Shown: positions 38,278 to 49,032 of the stretch, piece by piece | Layout of the letters: each line of letters begins with the position of its first letter | Numbering within the stretch: position 1 is the first letter of the stretch | From: SAR86 cluster bacterium AG-313-N18 | GTDB taxonomy: Bacteria; Pseudomonadota; Gammaproteobacteria; Magnimaribacterales; D2472 | Direction of reading: 5' to 3' | Length of the DNA stretch: 64,000 nucleotides | NCBI GenBank assembly: GCA_003283765.1 | Contig: QBVY01000002.1 | Location: forward strand, 1 to 64,000 | The notes under the pieces: generated by a model | What the model was told of the DNA's origin: nothing | The model's database searches: none | Seen by the model: the letters and a program-made list of their open reading frames with translations, nothing else | Position numbers and translations under genes: made by a program

Positions 38278-39522
38278 TTGAAGATTCAATCATTAAGAGG
38301 TATGCCCGATCTATTTCCTGAAGATTTAGAGAGATGGCACATATTTGAATCAAAGCTATCTAAAGTTTTTCATTCCTATGATACCCATGAAATTCGAACA
38401 GCATTGCTTGAGTCTACAGAGCTGTTTTCAAGATCAGTTGGAAATTCATCTGATATTGTAAACAAAGAGCTCTATTCATTTTTAGATCGTAATGAAGAAA
38501 GCATTAGCCTTAGGCCTGAGGGATCTGCAAGTGTTATCAGAGCGATTATTCAAAAAAAACAAGAACATGAAAAACATAAATTATGGTATCAAGGGCCAAT
38601 GTTTAGATATGAGAGACCACAAAAAGGAAGATTTAGACAATTCCACCAAGTAGGAGTCGAATACCTTGGCTTTAGAGAAGGAATATCAGAATATGAGTTG
38701 ATTAGTATGGTTTTGCAGATCAATAAATTAATCGGCATTACAAACTATACAATTAAAATTAACCATCTTGGCGATCAGCTTGCCAAGGAAAGCTTTTGTG
38801 ATTCGCTTATTAATTTTCTTCAGCCGCATATCACTGAATTGCATGAAAAAGATCAAGCAAGATTAAAATCTAATCCTTTGAGAGTTTTAGACTCTAAAGA
38901 GAAATCTACTCAGGCATTACTGAAAGAAGGGCCTAAATTTCAAGATTTTATTTCTGATGCCTCTAAAAAATTTTTGCACAATCTTGTAAATGCCTTTAGT
39001 GATCATTGTGATATTCAAATTGATCAGTCATTGGTGAGAGGATTAGATTATTACACGGGGATAGTATTTGAAACTGTTTCACAAGAGCTTGGAGCGCAAG
39101 ACGCATTCCTTGGAGGAGGTCGATACGACAATCTCTCAAATCAACTAGGTGGAAAAGACATGCATGCTATAGGTTTTGCCATAGGAATTGAAAGAATAAT
39201 AGAGCTTCTAAGTATTGAAAATATAAAACAACCATTAAAAGTTGGTTTTATTACTACCGGAGAGCAGACTGATAAAAAAACATATAAAATAGCCGATGAT
39301 TTAAGAAGTGCTAATAGCAGTATTATCCTTGATACATTTTTAAGTGAAGGAAGTCTAAAATCCCAGCTCAGAAGAGCTAATAAGAATAATTGTAGATATG
39401 TAATTATTATTGGGGAAGAAGAGCTTCAAAATGATCAAGTAATATGGAAAAACCTTAGCGAAGGTGGCGAGCAAGAACTTCTTACTTCGAAAGAGGTCAT
39501 AGAAAAATATACTAATCTTTAG
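38278..39522 (+). CDS. hisS: Histidyl-tRNA synthetase
   Basis: Charges tRNA-His. Class II motifs: IQSLRGMPDLFPEDLERW at the start, SLRPEGSASVIRAI, WYQGPMFRYERPQKGRFRQFHQVGVE (motif 2), LVRGLDYYTGIVFE and GGRYDNL, then AIGFAIGIERI (motif 3) and the anticodon domain. The TTG at 38278 (MKIQSLRGMPD), eight bases after AAAAGG, is preferred over the TTG at 38260 in the track because it aligns with family N-termini. 414 residues. Confidence 0.94.
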   Translation: MKIQSLRGMPDLFPEDLERWHIFESKLSKVFHSYDTHEIRTALLESTELFSRSVGNSSDIVNKELYSFLDRNEESISLRPEGSASVIRAIIQKKQEHEKHKLWYQGPMFRYERPQKGRFRQFHQVGVEYLGFREGISEYELISMVLQINKLIGITNYTIKINHLGDQLAKESFCDSLINFLQPHITELHEKDQARLKSNPLRVLDSKEKSTQALLKEGPKFQDFISDASKKFLHNLVNAFSDHCDIQIDQSLVRGLDYYTGIVFETVSQELGAQDAFLGGGRYDNLSNQLGGKDMHAIGFAIGIERIIELLSIENIKQPLKVGFITTGEQTDKKTYKIADDLRSANSSIILDTFLSEGSLKSQLRRANKNNCRYVIIIGEEELQNDQVIWKNLSEGGEQELLTSKEVIEKYTNL

Positions 39523-39530
39523 GAGAGATC

Positions 39531-40175
39531 ATGGCAGAGTACAGTTCGGATGAAGAAAGATTTTCAGCTTTTGTTAATTTTTTTAAAGATCATAAAAATA
39601 CCCTTTTAATTGGTTTTTTAGCTCTTGCATCAATTCTTATTTCTTCAATAGGTTATAAGTCGTATAACACTTCTCAGAATTTAGCAGCAGCTCAGATATA
39701 TGATGCGTGGTTTATAAATCTTTCTGCTGAGTCAGCAAGCGCAGCAGATGACAAAGAAAATTTTAATAAGCTTCAAGCAAAATATCCCAATACTGGATAT
39801 GCTCAGCTTGCAAGAATGATAAGGGGCTCATCTCTTGCTAGAGAGGGCGATCTTGATGCGGCATTGGCCGACTTCAAAGAACTTTTAGATGTGTCTTCAG
39901 GTTTTTTTGGAAATGACATGCTGAACTCAATCGCAAAAATAAATATCGCTAGAATTGAATTAAGCAAAGAGAATTATTCTAATGCTTTAGAGGTCTTAGA
40001 ATCATTCAATTCAGAATCTGAGCATCCACTTGTATATGAGGTCAAAGGTGATGCTTTGGCTGGGCTCAAAAAGAATGACTTAGCTTTAGATCAGTATTCA
40101 TTGGCTCTTGAGAATTCACAGAATGAATCGCAACAGTCTCTTTTAAAGATGAAGATAAATCAAATTAATAATTAG
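39531..40175 (+). CDS. yfgM: YfgM-family TPR membrane protein
   Basis: Inner-membrane protein with a short cytosolic N-terminus (YSSDEERFSAFVNFFKDHKN), one span (about residues 24-44, TLLIGFLALASILISSIGY) and a periplasmic tetratricopeptide domain (ARMIRGSSLAREGDLDAALADFKELLD, NIARIELSKENYSNALEVLESF, VKGDALAGLKKNDLALDQYSLALE). In E. coli it joins the SecYEG/PpiD periplasmic chaperone network. 214 residues. hisS-yfgM-bamB-der is the conserved order. Confidence 0.9.
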   Translation: MAEYSSDEERFSAFVNFFKDHKNTLLIGFLALASILISSIGYKSYNTSQNLAAAQIYDAWFINLSAESASAADDKENFNKLQAKYPNTGYAQLARMIRGSSLAREGDLDAALADFKELLDVSSGFFGNDMLNSIAKINIARIELSKENYSNALEVLESFNSESEHPLVYEVKGDALAGLKKNDLALDQYSLALENSQNESQQSLLKMKINQINN

Positions 40176-40180
40176 TACTC

Positions 40181-41326
40181 ATGAAAAATAATATATTCCT
40201 AAGTATTATTTTAATACTTATTTCTTCATGCTCTACATTAGCTTTCTGGGAAGATGACTCAGATGGAGAGGTGATTGAACCTGTTGCCCTTCAGTCTTTT
40301 AAAAATGAATATCCACTTTCTATAGAATGGAAAAAATCTTTTAAAGGAGAAAATACCTTAGGCTCTTTTAGACCCTCTTTTTATTCAGGAAATATGCTGA
40401 TTGCTGATCCTGAAGGAAATATTTCATCACTAAATCCTCAATCTGGAAAAGAGAGCTGGAAAATCAATCTAGATCGCGAGTTAGCAGCTGGTGTTGCTTC
40501 TGGTTTTGGTAAATTAATCGTATCAGATCTTAATGGTTTTGTTATTGCAATTGACTCAGAAACTCAAGAGATTATTTGGGAAAAAAATATTGGTGGTGAA
40601 GTTCTCTCTAAAGCTGTTGTGAGTGCCTCACTAATTCTTGTTAAAAATTCTGTAGGCGAATTAGTTGCCTTGAGTGCCTTGTCAGGAGAAAAAAAATGGT
40701 CTTTTAGATCGCAATTGCCAGCATTGACCGTTCGAGGAACCGGTGAATCTATTATTGAAAATGGCATTGTTTTTTCTACCTTTGATAATGGACGACTTGG
40801 AGCCTTTCAGCTAGAAACAGGTTTCTTTCTTTGGGATGCACCTATTTCTTTTGTAGAGGGGTCATCAGAGCTTGAGAATTTAATAGATGGTGATTCAGCC
40901 CCAGTTATAGCCAAGCAACTAATTTTTGCTACTAATTATCAAGGGAACTTAACTGCATTTGACATAGCCCAAAAGAGGCCAGTTTGGAATGCAAATGCCT
41001 CGTCTTTTTATTCTCCAATTGTTGCTAATAACATGATTATGGTCATTCAAGATGATGGGTCAATTCTTTCATTCTCTCTAGCTAATTTATCTCCTTCATG
41101 GACTTCTGAGGAATATTTAAGAAGAGAGCTATCTAGTGGAGCAGCATATAAAAATTTGTTATTGATTGGAGATTTAGATGGTTATGTTCATGTTATTAAT
41201 CCAATGACAGGAATTACTGTTGGAAGAAAAAAAATATCTGGTAACCCCATCATGAATATTGTTACTTTTAGAGATTTTGCATACGCTATTGATCAGGATT
41301 CTAATGTAGTTGCAATCAAGCTCTAA
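40181..41326 (+). CDS. bamB: Outer-membrane assembly lipoprotein BamB
   Basis: Beta-propeller lipoprotein of the BAM complex. The leader ends in a lipobox (LILISSC, Cys about 17). PQQ-like propeller repeats are clear: GNISSLNPQSGKESWKINL, GFVIAIDSETQEIIWEKNI, GELVALSALSGEKKWSFRS, GRLGAFQLETGFFLWDAPI and GNLTAFDIAQKRPVWNAN, ending with GYVHVINPMTGITVGRKKI. 381 residues, normal. The stop lies 14 bases before der. Confidence 0.93.
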   Translation: MKNNIFLSIILILISSCSTLAFWEDDSDGEVIEPVALQSFKNEYPLSIEWKKSFKGENTLGSFRPSFYSGNMLIADPEGNISSLNPQSGKESWKINLDRELAAGVASGFGKLIVSDLNGFVIAIDSETQEIIWEKNIGGEVLSKAVVSASLILVKNSVGELVALSALSGEKKWSFRSQLPALTVRGTGESIIENGIVFSTFDNGRLGAFQLETGFFLWDAPISFVEGSSELENLIDGDSAPVIAKQLIFATNYQGNLTAFDIAQKRPVWNANASSFYSPIVANNMIMVIQDDGSILSFSLANLSPSWTSEEYLRRELSSGAAYKNLLLIGDLDGYVHVINPMTGITVGRKKISGNPIMNIVTFRDFAYAIDQDSNVVAIKL

Positions 41327-41340
41327 AATGCCTTTTCAAA

Positions 41341-42735
41341 ATGTTAAATTCAATTGCAATTCTCGGTCGACCAAATGTAGGGAAGTCTTCTCTATTTAAT
41401 AAGCTCACTAAAACTAGAAATGCAATTGTTTCTGATTTTTCGGGCCTGACTAAAGATAGAAATTTTGGTTATGCCTCAATCAAAGATCAGCAGTATTTAG
41501 TAATTGATACAGGTGGAGTTGGTTCTGAGATTACCGAATTTAGTGCAGCAATAACTGAGCAGGCACTGATAGCTGCAGAGGATTCAAATCTAATTTTATT
41601 TTTAATTGATGCCTCAGAAGAGCTAACAGTAGACGATATAGATCTGTTTCAGTCAATACGCAAAATGAATAAAAGTTTTTTTGTTGTTTTAAATAAAATT
41701 GACATTAAAAAAAGATCAAACGCAAAAGAAGATCTTTTAAAACTTGGATGTGGAGATATTCTTGAAATCAGTGCTGAGCACTCTAAGGGCATCAATGAAT
41801 TACAAACTTATATTTCAAAACAATTTATTGAACCTAATAATGCAGGCGATAGTGAAGACCCTCAAGGAACAAAAATAGCTGTGATCGGTAGACCAAATGC
41901 AGGCAAATCTACTTTCATTAATCAATTTACTAAACAGGATCGTTTAATTGTTTCTGATGTGCCTGGGACAACTATAGATTCTATCCATGTACCTTTTGTA
42001 TTTGATGATGAAGATTTTATTTTTATTGATACCGCTGGTATTAGAAAGAAATATAAGCAAAGTCATGCAGTTGAATATTTTTCATATGTTAGGGCCATGC
42101 ATGCTGTCGATGAGTCAGATATTGTTTTAATGCTGATTGATGCCTCAGATGGAATAGTGGATCAAGATCTTCGGATCTTGAATTTGATAAGAGGGTATGG
42201 AAAGCCAGTTGTTGTTGCTTTGAATAAAATTGATGAGCTTTTAGAAGATCACTTATCTGATCTTAAAGAAACTAAAAAATTTCAAAACTCTGTTTTGAAT
42301 AATTTAATTCTGGTTGAAATTTCAGCACTACAAAAGAGCGGATTTAAAAAACTTTTTAACACCCTTGCTAAGGTTAATAAATTAGCCAAAACTAAGTTTT
42401 CGACTGGTAAATTAAATAAGTTACTTTTAAAGTTCACAAACTCAACTAACACACCAAGTATTTCGGGCAGACAAGTTAAAATGAGATATGTTCATTTTGG
42501 AGGCATTCACCCTACAAAATTTATTATCCATTCTAATATTTCAAGCAAAATTCCTTCAAATTATAAACGCTACTTAATTAATTCTTTTAGAGAGGAGCTT
42601 AATTTAAAAAGTGTTGAATTAAACATAATTTTTAAAAAGGGCGATAATCCGTTTGAAGGCAAGGTCAACAAGTTGTCTCCAAGGCAGATAAAAAAGAAAC
42701 AACGCTTAGTAAAATATACAAAAAAGAATAAGTAA
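41341..42735 (+). CDS. der: Ribosome biogenesis GTPase Der
   Basis: Tandem-GTPase factor for 50S maturation. First G domain: GRPNVGKSSLFN (about 8-19), DTGG, NKID; second: GRPNAGKSTFIN (about 184-195), DTAGIRKK, NKID; then the KH-like domain (about 355-440, VKMRYVHFGGIHPTKFIIHSN). 464 residues, normal. Last gene of the ndk-to-der run; followed by the 178-base sdh leader region. Confidence 0.96.
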   Translation: MLNSIAILGRPNVGKSSLFNKLTKTRNAIVSDFSGLTKDRNFGYASIKDQQYLVIDTGGVGSEITEFSAAITEQALIAAEDSNLILFLIDASEELTVDDIDLFQSIRKMNKSFFVVLNKIDIKKRSNAKEDLLKLGCGDILEISAEHSKGINELQTYISKQFIEPNNAGDSEDPQGTKIAVIGRPNAGKSTFINQFTKQDRLIVSDVPGTTIDSIHVPFVFDDEDFIFIDTAGIRKKYKQSHAVEYFSYVRAMHAVDESDIVLMLIDASDGIVDQDLRILNLIRGYGKPVVVALNKIDELLEDHLSDLKETKKFQNSVLNNLILVEISALQKSGFKKLFNTLAKVNKLAKTKFSTGKLNKLLLKFTNSTNTPSISGRQVKMRYVHFGGIHPTKFIIHSNISSKIPSNYKRYLINSFREELNLKSVELNIIFKKGDNPFEGKVNKLSPRQIKKKQRLVKYTKKNK

Positions 42736-42913
42736 TTTATTTATTTGGAGTATAACTACATATTTTTTATCTTTAAAATACTATAAATTCAGCATAAAGT
42801 GAGATATTGACATTTCATCGCACATAAAATCAAATGGCACTACATATAAATGATTGTGCATTTAATAAAATGATTGTTACAATCTATAAAATTTAGATGT
42901 ACGAAGGGAACAT
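42736..42913 (+). promoter_or_regulatory. sdh operon leader region with direct repeats and a candidate promoter
   Basis: Longest spacer of the window. AAATGATTGT occurs at 42848-42857 and 42868-42877, 20 bases apart (about two helical turns), suggesting a regulator site. TTGTGC (42854-42859) and TACAAT (42878-42883) with 18 bases between could form the promoter, so the repeats would overlap both boxes. No GC-rich terminator hairpin for der is seen. Confidence 0.35.
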
Positions 42914-43309
42914 ATGTCTACTAACCACAACAAAATAAGGCCAGTCTATATCAATCTTTTTCAGATAAGGCTGCCTGTATCTGCTATTTCATCTATTACC
43001 CACCGCTTAGCAGGAATATACATTTTTTTTATCACCCTTCCTCTTTCACTGTATCTTCTATATTTTTCTACAAAAAGTTATAATGATTTTATGGTTTTGA
43101 AGGATTATTTAAATAACACAACATTTTTATCAACATTTGTTGCTTTTAGCTTTTTAGTTTTTGCTTATCATATTTTAACTGGCGTTCGTCATTTACTTCA
43201 GGATCTTCATATTGGAGAGTCGCTTAGCGCTTCTCGTCTATCTTCTTATCTTGTTTTTTGTGTGTGGTTTTTATTGTCAGTATTTGTTTTTACGAGACTG
43301 TTCACATGA
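42914..43309 (+). CDS. sdhC: Succinate dehydrogenase cytochrome b556 subunit
   Basis: Membrane anchor of complex II. RPVYINLFQIRLPVSAISSITHRLAGIYIFF carries the SdhC signature; the heme-ligand His is in HILTGVRHLLQDLHIGESL. Three membrane spans. 131 residues. ATG 42914 follows GAAGGGAAC. Overlaps sdhD by four bases. gltA, common upstream in relatives, is not present. Confidence 0.95.
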   Translation: MSTNHNKIRPVYINLFQIRLPVSAISSITHRLAGIYIFFITLPLSLYLLYFSTKSYNDFMVLKDYLNNTTFLSTFVAFSFLVFAYHILTGVRHLLQDLHIGESLSASRLSSYLVFCVWFLLSVFVFTRLFT

Positions 43310-43665
43310 TTGGTTCTACTTTATTTTATGTTCAGCGTTATTCTGCTACTTATTTATTAGCATATACAATTTGGATAGCCTCATTCCTTATTGTAAATAA
43401 TCCACTTGAATATAATTCTTGGACTGCTTTCACCAATCAAATAGATTTTCTTGTTTTAACTTCTCTGGCAGCTGCTGTATCCATCATTCATGCTTTTATT
43501 GGTTTATGGACTATTGGAACTGATTATTTTACTTCCAGAACTCTTGGTTTTCTTAGCGTGAGTTTTTCAAAATATGCAGACACTATTAGAGGCGCATATA
43601 CAATTTTATTTTCTGTTCTCGGCCTTTCAATTTTTGCAATAATCTTACTTACAATCTGGAGTTAA
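43306..43665 (+). CDS. sdhD: Succinate dehydrogenase membrane anchor subunit
   Basis: Second membrane subunit of complex II, three spans. ATG 43306 (MIGSTLFYVQRYSATYLLAYTIW) is preferred over the track start at 43258, which lies in sdhC; it makes the usual ATGA overlap. The quinone/heme region IIHAFIGLWTIGTDYF is seen. 119 residues, normal. Sequence is poorly conserved as usual; position between sdhC and sdhA settles identity. Confidence 0.9.
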   Translation: MIGSTLFYVQRYSATYLLAYTIWIASFLIVNNPLEYNSWTAFTNQIDFLVLTSLAAAVSIIHAFIGLWTIGTDYFTSRTLGFLSVSFSKYADTIRGAYTILFSVLGLSIFAIILLTIWS

Positions 43666-43668
43666 ACT

Positions 43669-45453
43669 TTGAGCACCCTAAATTCATCTAATATTAAAAC
43701 ACTTGAATTTGATGTCCTTGTTATCGGTGGAGGTGGCTCTGGGATGAGAACTTCTTTGGAACTTGCTAAGTCTGGGTTAAAGACTGCGGTAGTTTCAAAA
43801 GTTTTCCCAACTCGCTCACATACTGTGTCTGCTCAGGGAGGAATAACCTGTGCAATTGCAAGTGCTGATCCACAAGATGACTGGCGCTGGCATATGTATG
43901 ACACTGTAAAAGGCTCCGATTATATAGGTGACCAAGACGCAATTGAGTATATGTGCTCGCAGGGTCCAAAAGCTGTCTTTGAGCTTGAGCATATGGGGTT
44001 GCCCTTTTCTAGAACTGAAAATGGGAGAATTTATCAAAGACCATTTGGAGGTCAATCTAAAGATTTTGGAAAAGGCGGCCAAGCTGCAAGAACATGCGCA
44101 GCTGCTGATAGAACTGGACATGCCTTGCTTCATACACTTTATCAAAACAATGTGAAAGAAGGCTCTAATTTCTTAAACGAATGGTTCGCTGTAGATTTAG
44201 TGCTAAATAAATTCAAAGAAGTTACGGGAGTAGTTGCATTTTCAATTGAATCAGGTGAAGTAGCTTACCTTAAAGCTCAAGCAACAGTTTTGGCAACTGG
44301 AGGCGCAGGAAGAATCTATGCTTCAACTACAAATGCTCTTATTAATACTGGAGACGGTCTTGGGATGTCTTTGAGGGCTGGAATTCCTGCACAAGACATG
44401 GAGATGTGGCAGTTCCATCCTACGGGTATATATGGAGCAGGCTCTCTAGTGACCGAGGGATGCAGAGGAGAAGGCGGCTATCTTATTAATAAAGATGGTG
44501 AAAGATTTATGGAAAGGTATGCACCTAATGCTAAGGATCTTGCTGGAAGGGACGTAGTTGCTCGTTCAATGGTTTTAGAAATACTTGAAGGAAGAGGGTG
44601 CGGTGAGGATAAAGACCATGTGTTTTTAAAGCTTGATCATTTAGGTGCGGACGTCTTGAATGCAAAACTTCCTGGAATTTGTGAACTATCCAGGACTTTT
44701 GCTGCAGTGGACCCAGTTTACGAACCAATTCCAGTAGTCCCAACATGTCATTATATGATGGGAGGTACACCAACAAATATTCATGGTCAAGCGTTCAAAC
44801 TTAGTAGTTCAGATGATGATTATATTCCAGGTTTATTTTCAGTTGGTGAAGCTGCATGTGTCTCAGTGCATGGTGCAAATAGACTCGGAGGCAATTCATT
44901 ACTAGATTTAGTTGTATTTGGCAGAGCGGCAGGACTGCACATTAATGAAGCCTTAAAATCAGGCGGTGGTGTTGCAGATTCTGATAAAGATGATATTGAA
45001 TTAGCGCTTCATAATCTAAATAAACTCAATGAGTCTTCAGCAGGATATGAGGTTTCAGCAGTAAAAAAAGAACTTCAGGAAGTCATGCAGAATTATTTTG
45101 GTGTTTTTAGACGAGGAGACTACATGGACAAAGGTGTCTCAGCATTAGAAGAAATTAGAGAAAAAATAGAGAATCTTCACTTAAAAGATAAAAGTGCTGC
45201 TTTTAATACCAATAGAGTTGAAGCTATAGAATTACAAAACTTATTTGAGGTTGCTGAGGCTACAGCCATTTCATCTCTTCAAAGAACTGAAAGCAGAGGA
45301 GCTCATGCCAGAGAAGATTATCCTGACAGAGATGATGAGAACTGGTTATGTCACTCACTATATGATCCAACCACAAAAGTTTTAGGCAAAAGACATGTAA
45401 ATTTTGAGCCATCTCAAGTCGAGGCTTTTCCTCCAAAAGTAAGAACCTACTAA
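43669..45453 (+). CDS. sdhA: Succinate dehydrogenase flavoprotein subunit
   Basis: Oxidises succinate with covalently bound FAD. FAD-binding [21 protein letters not shown]; the flavinylation His in [43 protein letters not shown]; catalytic [49 protein letters not shown]. 594 residues, normal. Start is TTG at 43669, three bases after sdhD; no ATG fits. Confidence 0.97.
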   Translation: MSTLNSSNIKTLEFDVLVIGGGGSGMRTSLELAKSGLKTAVVSKVFPTRSHTVSAQGGITCAIASADPQDDWRWHMYDTVKGSDYIGDQDAIEYMCSQGPKAVFELEHMGLPFSRTENGRIYQRPFGGQSKDFGKGGQAARTCAAADRTGHALLHTLYQNNVKEGSNFLNEWFAVDLVLNKFKEVTGVVAFSIESGEVAYLKAQATVLATGGAGRIYASTTNALINTGDGLGMSLRAGIPAQDMEMWQFHPTGIYGAGSLVTEGCRGEGGYLINKDGERFMERYAPNAKDLAGRDVVARSMVLEILEGRGCGEDKDHVFLKLDHLGADVLNAKLPGICELSRTFAAVDPVYEPIPVVPTCHYMMGGTPTNIHGQAFKLSSSDDDYIPGLFSVGEAACVSVHGANRLGGNSLLDLVVFGRAAGLHINEALKSGGGVADSDKDDIELALHNLNKLNESSAGYEVSAVKKELQEVMQNYFGVFRRGDYMDKGVSALEEIREKIENLHLKDKSAAFNTNRVEAIELQNLFEVAEATAISSLQRTESRGAHAREDYPDRDDENWLCHSLYDPTTKVLGKRHVNFEPSQVEAFPPKVRTY

Positions 45454-45462
45454 TAATTAATC

Positions 45463-46200
45463 ATGATTAGCGTCAACATTTATAGATATAACCCAGAAAA
45501 AGATAGCTTCCCCTATATGCAGACTTTTAAGTTTGAAAAACCTAAAAGAGATATTATGGTATTGGAGCTCCTCAACCAACTTAAGGAAAAGGACCCTACT
45601 ATTTCCTATAGAAGATCCTGCAGAGAGGGAGTTTGTGGCTCCGATGGCATGAATATTAATGGAAAAAATGGCTTGGCATGCATTACTCCCTTATCTACAG
45701 TAATTAAAAAAAATAAGTTAGATCTTCGCCCATTACCTGGTCTTCCAGTTGTAAGAGACTTAGTTGTTGATATGACTGAATTCTATGCTCAATATGAAAA
45801 AATTAAGCCGTTTCTTCAAAATGATACTCCTGTAGATATTGGAGAAAGACTTCAGTCACCAGAAGATAGAGATAAATTAGATGGTCTATACGAATGTATT
45901 TTGTGTGCATGTTGTTCAACAAGCTGCCCATCCTTTTGGTGGAATCCAGATAAATTTGTTGGACCTGCAGCGTTACTTCAAGCTTACCGATTTATTGCTG
46001 ACTCAAGAGATACTAAAACTGCAGAGAGGCTTCAAGATTTATCTGATCCTTTCAGTGTTTACAGATGTCATGGCATTATGAATTGTGTCAGTGTCTGCCC
46101 AAAAGGACTCAACCCAAATGAAGCAATAGGTGAAATCAAGTCAATGTTACTTTCAGGAAAGAATAAACAAAATATTATTGCCTCTGATGCAGTTAGCTGA
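45463..46200 (+). CDS. sdhB: Succinate dehydrogenase iron-sulfur subunit
   Basis: Carries electrons from FAD to quinone. [2Fe-2S] ligands in RRSCREGVCGSDGMNINGKNGLACIT; [4Fe-4S] and [3Fe-4S] ligands in CILCACCSTSCPSFWWN and CHGIMNCVSVCPKGLNP. 245 residues, slightly longer than E. coli at the C-terminus. Client of the isc system. Eight bases separate it from sucA. Confidence 0.97.
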   Translation: MISVNIYRYNPEKDSFPYMQTFKFEKPKRDIMVLELLNQLKEKDPTISYRRSCREGVCGSDGMNINGKNGLACITPLSTVIKKNKLDLRPLPGLPVVRDLVVDMTEFYAQYEKIKPFLQNDTPVDIGERLQSPEDRDKLDGLYECILCACCSTSCPSFWWNPDKFVGPAALLQAYRFIADSRDTKTAERLQDLSDPFSVYRCHGIMNCVSVCPKGLNPNEAIGEIKSMLLSGKNKQNIIASDAVS

Positions 46201-46208
46201 ATTCGAAA

Positions 46209-49022
46209 ATGAATAATATGGAGACATTTTGGTCAACTTCACACGCTGCGGGTGCCCAAAGCTCATACCTAGAATCTTTATATGAATTGTATTTAAAGGA
46301 TCCTTCAACAGTTCCTGATGATTGGAAAATATATTTTGACTCATTGCCTAGTGTCAGCGATGAGCAGCATGAAGTATCCCACCAAGAGATTGTTGAGAGG
46401 CTAAAAGAAGAAGAGATCAATCCTCCTATCAATGCACAACCTTCAGACAATATTTCTAATTCTAAGCAAGTTAAAGTTATTCAATTGATTCAAGCCTATA
46501 GAAATAGGGGTCATTATAAGGCTATGTTAGATCCACTTGGCTTGAAACCAACTCGCCATTGCGATGATTTGGAGCTGAGTTATCATGATCTTAACAGCTC
46601 TGATCTTTCAGAGGTTTTCAATACAGACACACTAAAAATAGAAAAAAAATCAACGTCTTTATCTGAAATCATACAAGCCCTGGAAGCAATATATTGTGGA
46701 ACTCTTGGGATTGAGTACAACTACATTTCATCATTATCTGAAAGAGAATGGTTTCAAAAGAGGTTAGAACCAAATTTAGGAAAATTAAATTTTAATCCTG
46801 ATGAGCAAAAATATATTTTAAAACGCTTAAGCTCAGCTGAGGGTCTTGCTAAATTCTTAGCTTCTAGATATCCAGGCATGAAGAGGTTCGGTATTGATGG
46901 AGCTGAGTCTCTTATTCCACTAGTCGATAGCTTGATACAGAATTGTGGCATTTTTGGTGCAGAGCAAATTTGTTTTGGAATGGCGCATAGAGGCAGACTT
47001 AATTTATTAGTTAATGTTTTAGGGAAATCTCCCAAAGAATTATTTACTGAATTTGAAGAAGATTATGAGCTAGAGGGCGCAAGTACTGGAGATGTGAAAT
47101 ATCATCTAGGCTCTTCAACAAATATTTTAACTCCAAATGGAGAGGTGCATGTTTCACTAGCGAACAATCCATCTCACTTAGAAATAGTAGATCCTGTAGT
47201 CCTTGGATCAGTTAGAGGCAGGCAAGACAGACTGAAGGACCAGCAAAAAAAATTAGTTGTCCCTATTTTAATTCATGGAGATGCTTCCTTTTCTGGGCAA
47301 GGAGTTGTAATGGAAACACTTCAAATGTCCCAAACCAGAGGGTATGGAGTCGGAGGAACCATTCATGTGATAGTTAATAATCAAATTGGTTTTACAACCT
47401 CTAATTCGGAAGATTCACGATCTACACCATACGCAACCGATGTAGCAAAAATGATTGAGGCTCCAATTCTGCATGTAAATGGAGATGATCCAGAGATGGT
47501 TGTATTTGCAGCTAAACTAGCTTGCGAGTATAGACATAATTTTAAAAAAGATATTGTTATTGATATGTTTTGCTATAGAAGAAGAGGGCATAACGAAGCT
47601 GATGAACCATCTTCAACACAACCAATAATGTATAAGACCATTGCTAATCAAGTCTCAGTAAAAAGCTCATATCAAGAAAAGCTTATTTCTGCAGGAGTAA
47701 TATCTAAGACTGAATGTGATGAATCTGAAAAAAATTATAGGCTTGCAATCGAAAAAGGAAATTCTGTTGTTCACAATCTTGCAACAAAGCCTAATGAAGC
47801 TATGTGGTTTGATTGGACTCCATATATGAATCAGAAAGGAGATGTAAAAATTGAGTCTAAGTTTGATAAGGACAGATTTCATATTCTTGCTCATGAGGCA
47901 TTTACCCCGCCCTCAAATTATGTTCTTCAGCGGCAAGTCGAAAAAATTTATACTGATAGACGAGAGATGGCTGATGGAAACATACCGGTGAACTGGGGCT
48001 TTGCTGAAAATATGGCATACGCAACACTTTTAGATCAAGGATATCCTATTAGATTTTCTGGTCAGGATATTAGAAGAGGGACATTTTCTCATCGTCATGC
48101 TGTTGTTTTAAATCAGGAAGATGGAAAAGGACATATGCCTTTGGTAAAAATTGCAGAAAACTCGAACACAACGCTTGATATATATGATTCTCTTTTATCT
48201 GAAGAGGCGGTTCTTGGATTTGAGTATGGATATTCTGCTACAAGGCCATCAGGGTTAGTTATTTGGGAGGCTCAATTTGGAGATTTTGTAAATGGTGCCC
48301 AAGTAGTCATAGATCAATTTATTGTTTCTGCTGAGCATAAATGGGAACGTCTATCTGGATTAGTTATGTTACTTCCACATGGTTATGAAGGACAGGGTCC
48401 AGAGCATTCTAGTGCAAGGCTTGAGAGATTTTTGCAGTTGTGTGCAAATGAAAATATCCAGGTTTGTGTGCCCAGTACACCCTCGCAGATTTATCATTTA
48501 CTAAGATTTCAAACAATACGAAAAATGAGACGACCTTTGGTTGTGATTTCTCCAAAAAGCTTACTGAGAAACCCTGCAGCTGTCTCTTCTATTGAGAGCT
48601 TAACAGATGGATCTTTTCAGTATGTTATTGACGACACTATAAAAAATTCAAGCAAGGTAGAGAAAATTATAATGTGTTCCGGGAAGGTATATTTTGATCT
48701 TTTAGCTAAAAGAGAGGAGCTTGGGATTAAAAATATTGCCTTAATTAGAATTGAGCAACTCTACCCATTTCCCTATGACACCCTTGAAAAGATTATCAAG
48801 CCATACAAGAACGCAGTAAAATTTATCTGGTGTCAGGAAGAACCTAGTAATCAAGGAGCATGGTTTAGTCATCGTCATAGATTGCAAATAGTTTTAGACA
48901 GAATTAATTCTGCTCAAATAGAATTAATTAGCAGAAAGGCATCAGCAGCACCAGCAGTTGGTTTAAACAAATTACACATTCAACAACAAGAAGCTTTGGT
49001 TATTGAAGCTTTAAAATCCTAG
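46209..49022 (+). CDS. sucA: 2-oxoglutarate dehydrogenase E1 component
   Basis: Thiamine-diphosphate enzyme that decarboxylates 2-oxoglutarate. N-terminal [22 protein letters not shown] docks E2; the ThDP motif includes [36 protein letters not shown] and [11 protein letters not shown]; the C-terminal part has [27 protein letters not shown] and [22 protein letters not shown]. 937 residues, normal. Begins the sucAB-lpdA-sucCD block and is probably co-transcribed with sdh. Confidence 0.97.
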   Translation: MNNMETFWSTSHAAGAQSSYLESLYELYLKDPSTVPDDWKIYFDSLPSVSDEQHEVSHQEIVERLKEEEINPPINAQPSDNISNSKQVKVIQLIQAYRNRGHYKAMLDPLGLKPTRHCDDLELSYHDLNSSDLSEVFNTDTLKIEKKSTSLSEIIQALEAIYCGTLGIEYNYISSLSEREWFQKRLEPNLGKLNFNPDEQKYILKRLSSAEGLAKFLASRYPGMKRFGIDGAESLIPLVDSLIQNCGIFGAEQICFGMAHRGRLNLLVNVLGKSPKELFTEFEEDYELEGASTGDVKYHLGSSTNILTPNGEVHVSLANNPSHLEIVDPVVLGSVRGRQDRLKDQQKKLVVPILIHGDASFSGQGVVMETLQMSQTRGYGVGGTIHVIVNNQIGFTTSNSEDSRSTPYATDVAKMIEAPILHVNGDDPEMVVFAAKLACEYRHNFKKDIVIDMFCYRRRGHNEADEPSSTQPIMYKTIANQVSVKSSYQEKLISAGVISKTECDESEKNYRLAIEKGNSVVHNLATKPNEAMWFDWTPYMNQKGDVKIESKFDKDRFHILAHEAFTPPSNYVLQRQVEKIYTDRREMADGNIPVNWGFAENMAYATLLDQGYPIRFSGQDIRRGTFSHRHAVVLNQEDGKGHMPLVKIAENSNTTLDIYDSLLSEEAVLGFEYGYSATRPSGLVIWEAQFGDFVNGAQVVIDQFIVSAEHKWERLSGLVMLLPHGYEGQGPEHSSARLERFLQLCANENIQVCVPSTPSQIYHLLRFQTIRKMRRPLVVISPKSLLRNPAAVSSIESLTDGSFQYVIDDTIKNSSKVEKIIMCSGKVYFDLLAKREELGIKNIALIRIEQLYPFPYDTLEKIIKPYKNAVKFIWCQEEPSNQGAWFSHRHRLQIVLDRINSAQIELISRKASAAPAVGLNKLHIQQQEALVIEALKS

Positions 49023-49032
49023 AGAAATAATT

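Noticed and set aside
42807-42830. TTGACA plus TAAAAT as the sdh promoter
   Set aside because: Spacing is only 12 bases, too short for a sigma70 promoter.
43766-44145. Antisense ORFs within sdhA and many other track lines
   Set aside because: They mirror highly conserved coding genes and show no family motifs; shadows of real frames.
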